Origin: Paenibacillus sophorae
GTDB lineage: Bacteria > Bacillota > Bacilli > Paenibacillales > Paenibacillaceae
NCBI RefSeq assembly: GCF_018966525.1
Contig: NZ_CP076607.1
Span: forward strand, 4,960,001 to 5,024,000
Reading direction: 5' to 3'
DNA: 64,000 bases
Position numbers and translations under genes: made by a program. The notes under the pieces are model-generated. The model was not told the DNA's origin, did not search any database, and saw only the letters and a list, made by a program, of their open reading frames with translations. Below, piece after piece: positions 60,414 to 64,000 of the stretch (the stretch's first letter is position 1; every line of letters starts with the position of its first letter).

Positions 60414-60770
60414 TCAGATCACGCCTCCAGCTTCCTCAATGATGGACAGAGCCTGGTGAAAAGAGCCCTCATCAACCACGACGGTCAGCAGAATATCGCG
60501 TCCCGTCGGTCCTCCAGACCCGCCATGGCTCATACCGCTCGCACTCGGATCAGCGGCGGCCATTACGCCTGCGTCGGGATACCCGGCAGCAGCAGTTCCC
60601 AGGCTTGAAATTAAGCCGCTGGCCGGGTCAGCATGGGAAGTGAAGCCTCCACCGTAGCGGCTGAAGCGGTCGATAGACATATCAACGACCCGCAGCGACT
60701 GAAGCTTGCGCGAGACGCTTTCCGCTTCCTCCGGACTTTTGAAATAGGCGAGTATATTTTTTTCAGACAT
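60414..60770 (-). CDS. Hypothetical protein, 118 residues, with split alpha/beta halves
   Basis: Not recognised. Start MSEKNILAYFKSPEEAESVSRKLQSLRVVDMSIDRFSRYGG is a beta-alpha-beta-like unit. A Gly/Ser/Ala-rich linker follows (ASGLISSLGTAAAGYPDAGVMAAADPSASG), and then a second short unit ILLTVVVDEGSFHQALSIIEEAGGVI. The layout recalls small YflT/GsiB-like general stress or ferredoxin-like sensor proteins, but I cannot name a family. GAGGAG is 14 bases before the ATG at 60770. Confidence 0.6.
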   Translation of the reverse strand: MSEKNILAYFKSPEEAESVSRKLQSLRVVDMSIDRFSRYGGGFTSHADPASGLISSLGTAAAGYPDAGVMAAADPSASGMSHGGSGGPTGRDILLTVVVDEGSFHQALSIIEEAGGVI

Positions 60771-60851
60771 GATTTCGTCGCACGCTCCTCTTCGAATGCG
60801 GATAACTACAACACCGGATTTCAGGCTTAGAGTGTGCAGATAAGCGTCAAT

Positions 60852-60929
60852 TTATCCCTTGAAGCGCACGATCCAACAGAAAAATGACAGCGCATTCAAT
60901 CGCTCCATCCCCTTATAAGGGAAGACCAT
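60852..60929 (-). CDS. Possible 25-codon small ORF after the PTS gene
   Basis: Reads MVFPYKGMERLNALSFFCWIVRFKG with a textbook TTGGAGG ribosome binding site six bases before the ATG. It starts 43 bases after the PTS permease stop codon. Composition is hydrophobic in the middle with basic ends. No homologue is known to me; it could be chance. Confidence 0.3.
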   Translation of the reverse strand: MVFPYKGMERLNALSFFCWIVRFKG

Positions 60930-60971
60930 TATTAATCCTCCAAGAGTACAACCCCATGCTTTTTTCTCGTC

Positions 60972-62993
60972 TCAGGCATGGTTGGCAACCGCATAGTTCA
61001 CTTTCATAATCCGGTCAGCGGCTGCGGTTACATTTCCGGATGAAGCGATGCTAAAATCAAGCACGCCTTCAATTCCGTTTGGAATAATTACAGGAGTAAC
61101 AGTGGACAATCCCGCTCTGCGGATCGTTTCCGGGTCGAATTCGATCAGCAGCTGTCCCGCCTTCACTTGATCGCCAGTGTGAACGTTCAGTGTAAATCCT
61201 TCGCCTTTTAAAGCTACTGTGTCGATTCCAACATGAATCAGCACCTGCACCCCGCTGACATGCTCCAGAATCACCGCATGCTTGCTCTTCTCCATAACAT
61301 GTGCCACAACGGCGTCAAAAGGAGCATACACCTTCCCTTCATCCGGCTGGATCGCAATACCGTCTCCCATCTGTTTCTCGGCAAAGGCCGGGTCGGGCAC
61401 CTGTCCCAGATCCACCAGCGTTCCGCTTATAGGAGACAGCAGGGAGAGCGTTCCGGGAGCATCCGCCAAGGCAGCGCGATCTTTAGCAAAAATCGGAACC
61501 TTTGTTGGCTCCGCAGCCTGACCGGCGGTGTCCCCGGAGGCTTGAGCCGCCGCACCCGCTCCGGGGGCACGGCCTGTTTCTGCCACTGGCAGCTCCTCAG
61601 GGCCTTCCGATACGGCATCACGGTAACCGAACATCCAGGTGAGAACGAAGGATACAGCCATGGCGGTAAGATTGCACAATATATACAGCGGAAGCTGACC
61701 GTTCATATAGAGCAGGGTACCGGGGATAACGGTGATCGCCATACCCGTAGCGGACAGTTGAACCAGGGAAGCCAGAAATCCACCTACTGCGCCGCCGACA
61801 AGCCCCATGATGAAAGGCTTCATGTAGCGCAAGTTCACCCCGAAAATAGCAGGCTCGGTAATCCCGAGAAAGGCCGACAGCGAGGATGGCAGCGCTAGAG
61901 CCTTCAATTTGAGATTCTTCGTCTTCAGCCCAACCGCGAGACATGCCGCGCCTTGAGCGGCCATTGCGCATGTAATAATGGCGTTGAATGGATTGGAGCC
62001 CGTCTTCTCCAGAAGCTGAATTTCCAGAAAATTAAAGATATGATGCACGCCTGTAACAACAACAATCTGTTGAAAGAAACCGATCAGCAGACCGGCAATG
62101 CCAAACGGCAGTCCAAGCAGATAGGTGGTTCCATTTAGGACAACGGTTTCAAGGGAGTGAAACACAGGTCCGATTGCGAATAATCCAAGCGTGATCATGA
62201 TCAGCAGCGTAAGGAAAGGCGTAAGAATCAAATCAAGCGCTTCCGGAATGCGCTTACGTAAAAGTTTCTCTAATTTAGCCCCAAGCAGGCCGATGAAAAA
62301 GGCAGGCAGAACGGAGCCCTGGTAACCAACGACAGGAATGAATCCGAGAAACGTAAGAGGCTCGGCGGTCCCTCCTGCAACAGCATAGGCATTAGGCAGC
62401 GCCGGGTTTACCAGCATAAGTCCAAGAACGATCCCTAGTACGGGACTTCCCCCGAATACCCGGAACGCTGACCAAGCAACAAGAGCGGGCAGGAAGGCAA
62501 AGGCCGTGTCGGTCAAAATCTGCGTGAACAGCAGAAAGTTCGGCGAGATATCTTCCGGAACGGCTCCGAACAGGGAAAGAATCTGCGGCTGAGTTAGGAG
62601 ACCGCGCAGGCCCATGAACAGGCCGGTCGCCACCAGGACGGGAATAATGGGGACAAACACGTCCCCGAACGTGCGAATGGCCCGCTGAAGGGAATTACCC
62701 GCTTTTTTCCCCTCCTGCTTGAGATTCTCCTTGGAAGTACTTTCAATACCAAGCCTTTCCACTTCCTCAAAGATCCGGTTGACGGTGCCCGTACCAAATA
62801 TAATCTGATACTGCCCCGAGTTGAAAAAAGCTCCTTTTACCTTATCGATACTCTCCGTACGTTTCTGGTCGATCAATTCTTTGTCGCGTACCATGATACG
62901 CAGGCGGGTAGCGCAGTGCGCAAAAGAAACGATATTTTCTCTTCCTCCAACAGCCTCTACAACCTGCTCGGCGATTTTTTGATTTTCAGACAT
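60972..62993 (-). CDS. PTS system beta-glucoside/sucrose family EIIBCA permease
   Basis: A 673-residue phosphotransferase permease in the order IIB-IIC-IIA. IIB carries the phosphorylated Cys27 in SFAHCATRLRI. IIC has about ten membrane helices with the GITEPAIFGVNLRYMKPF signature. An Ala/Gly-rich linker leads to IIA with SPISGTLVDLGQVPDPAFAEKQMGDG and the phosphorylated His587 in LIHVGIDTVALKGEGF. It imports a disaccharide as the 6-phosphate; sucrose is inferred from the sacA gene 21 bases upstream. The start follows GGGGAGG. Confidence 0.93.
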   Translation of the reverse strand: MSENQKIAEQVVEAVGGRENIVSFAHCATRLRIMVRDKELIDQKRTESIDKVKGAFFNSGQYQIIFGTGTVNRIFEEVERLGIESTSKENLKQEGKKAGNSLQRAIRTFGDVFVPIIPVLVATGLFMGLRGLLTQPQILSLFGAVPEDISPNFLLFTQILTDTAFAFLPALVAWSAFRVFGGSPVLGIVLGLMLVNPALPNAYAVAGGTAEPLTFLGFIPVVGYQGSVLPAFFIGLLGAKLEKLLRKRIPEALDLILTPFLTLLIMITLGLFAIGPVFHSLETVVLNGTTYLLGLPFGIAGLLIGFFQQIVVVTGVHHIFNFLEIQLLEKTGSNPFNAIITCAMAAQGAACLAVGLKTKNLKLKALALPSSLSAFLGITEPAIFGVNLRYMKPFIMGLVGGAVGGFLASLVQLSATGMAITVIPGTLLYMNGQLPLYILCNLTAMAVSFVLTWMFGYRDAVSEGPEELPVAETGRAPGAGAAAQASGDTAGQAAEPTKVPIFAKDRAALADAPGTLSLLSPISGTLVDLGQVPDPAFAEKQMGDGIAIQPDEGKVYAPFDAVVAHVMEKSKHAVILEHVSGVQVLIHVGIDTVALKGEGFTLNVHTGDQVKAGQLLIEFDPETIRRAGLSTVTPVIIPNGIEGVLDFSIASSGNVTAAADRIMKVNYAVANHA

Positions 62994-63014
62994 AGTTATC
63001 TTGGCCTCCCCTAA

Positions 63015-64000
63015 TTATTGAGTATCCCATTTTACAGCGTCAATCGCCACCCTGCCGCCTTCTGCGAAGAAGTTGACTCCCGTGCTTTCCCGTTCAGGAA
63101 AAATCCTCGCCGTGAAGGTTTCCTCCCCGTCATTCACAAAGACTTCTACCGAAGAAATGTCCACGAACAAATGCAGCGTCAGCGTTCCGTCCCGAAGCTG
63201 CAGCGGGCATCTTCGTTCCGTTCCGTATTCCAAGGCGAAGCTTTGTCCGGAAAGGGAACGGTCCAGCACCAATTTCCCCTCAGCGCGGTCGTAATAGATT
63301 ACCGTTCTCTCATGCCGGCCTGCCCGGAATTCGATGCCGAAGCGGTTCGCTTTCGTCTCCCGGATATGAACCAGCATCTCATACGCGGTGCCTGCAAGCT
63401 CTACAATGGACAGCGATTCGTTATTCACAACCGTGCTTACTTCGGTCTTGCAGCCCCTAAGCTTCACCAATTCCCGAACCGGGCGCTGAATCAATCTGCC
63501 GTTCTTAAGGCTTAACTCCCGGGGAAGCGTCAGGCAATGCGCCCAGCCATGATCATCTGTCGGATAATCGATTTCAGGAAGCCCCATCCAGGCCGTCAGC
63601 AGACGTCTGCCATCAGGAGCCTGTGTCGTCTGCGGAGCGTAAAAATCAAAGCCTCTGTCCAGCTCACGGAACTCGCCGTGGTGAAATTCCCGGTCAGCCA
63701 AGTTAATAGGCCTTCCAGTCAGATAACCTGACTGATAGATGTTACGGCAACGGTCGCCCTGCGGGGACAGTCCCTGCGGCGAGAACAGCAGGATTCCCGT
63801 TCCATCCAGCTCAAAATAATCCGGGCATTCCCACATAAAGCCGAATGATTTCAAGTTGGTGCCGATCTCCCCTTCAAAATGCCACTGGCTCAGGTCCGGC
63901 GAGCGAAACAGCACCACACTCCCCGTATTGTCGAGGCGCTGCGCGCCGATTACACAGTAGTAGCTTCCGCCTTCCATCCACACCTTTGGGTCTCTGAAAT
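63015..64000 (-). CDS. sacA: Sucrose-6-phosphate hydrolase (GH32), C-terminal part
   Basis: A family GH32 enzyme; the start lies beyond the right edge, so only the last ~328 codons are seen. The open frame continues to base 64000 and contains FRDPKVW (the RDP motif) and MWECPDYFEL with the catalytic acid Glu (ECP). The C-terminal beta-sandwich ends VEVFVNDGEETFTARIFPE. It hydrolyses sucrose-6-phosphate made by the adjacent PTS permease to glucose-6-phosphate and fructose. Confidence 0.93.
   Translation of the reverse strand, partial: FRDPKVWMEGGSYYCVIGAQRLDNTGSVVLFRSPDLSQWHFEGEIGTNLKSFGFMWECPDYFELDGTGILLFSPQGLSPQGDRCRNIYQSGYLTGRPINLADREFHHGEFRELDRGFDFYAPQTTQAPDGRRLLTAWMGLPEIDYPTDDHGWAHCLTLPRELSLKNGRLIQRPVRELVKLRGCKTEVSTVVNNESLSIVELAGTAYEMLVHIRETKANRFGIEFRAGRHERTVIYYDRAEGKLVLDRSLSGQSFALEYGTERRCPLQLRDGTLTLHLFVDISSVEVFVNDGEETFTARIFPERESTGVNFFAEGGRVAIDAVKWDTQ

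Overview
The window looks like a stretch of core chromosome from a spore-forming Firmicute of the Paenibacillaceae (an inference). The gene order closely follows the yqe/yqf region of Bacillus subtilis. Sporulation genes (yqfC, yqfD, a lytic transglycosylase, a YfhD-like gene), a glycine T-box and a moderately GC-rich base composition all fit. Nearly everything is on the minus strand; only an S8 protease, an aminotransferase and a YqeW-type transporter are on the plus strand. I see no prophage, insertion sequence, CRISPR array, tRNA or rRNA gene. Start codons were re-chosen from ribosome binding sites, and many differ from the longest reading frame.

Region 1 (1-9981): the start of a TerC-family gene, a cysteine desulfurase-thiI pair for tRNA thiolation, a YjbJ-like transglycosylase, small DUF1540 and DUF4190 genes, a YpuI-like gene, a secreted subtilase, and a divergent pair of a MocR regulator and a PLP aminotransferase sharing a control region with a 9-bp direct repeat. 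Region 2 (10018-16849): RNase P RNA (type A in appearance), yqfO, trmK, a membrane protein, and the yqxD-dnaG-sigA operon. Region 3 (16930-33449): glyQS behind a T-box, recO, yqzL, era, cdd, dgkA, ybeY, pgpH, phoH, yqfD, yqfC, the NfeD-FloA membrane operon behind an ECF-type promoter, yqeY and rpsU. Two families of non-coding repeats flank cdd.

Region 4 (33500-49767): a HIT protein, then the addB-addA-sbcD-sbcC DNA repair operon with a LexA-like box at its promoter, then an RlmI-like methyltransferase and the divergent yqeW. Region 5 (49792-57224): a secreted protein of about eight Big_2 repeats, mtaB, rsmE, a site-2 protease, prmA and tag. Region 6 (57231-64000): an ECF sigma factor with an overlapping DUF4179 membrane partner, four small genes of little-known role plus a possible 25-codon ORF, then a sucrose module (sacA and a IIBCA PTS permease) that runs off the right end.

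The window is mostly translation, tRNA modification, replication, recombination and envelope housekeeping. The least explained parts are non-coding: a 61-63-bp repeat that runs into ribosome binding sites at two separate genes, an 86-bp tandem repeat beside cdd, a parS-like site after thiI, the LexA-like box, and low-complexity insertions that recur in otherwise conserved enzymes.
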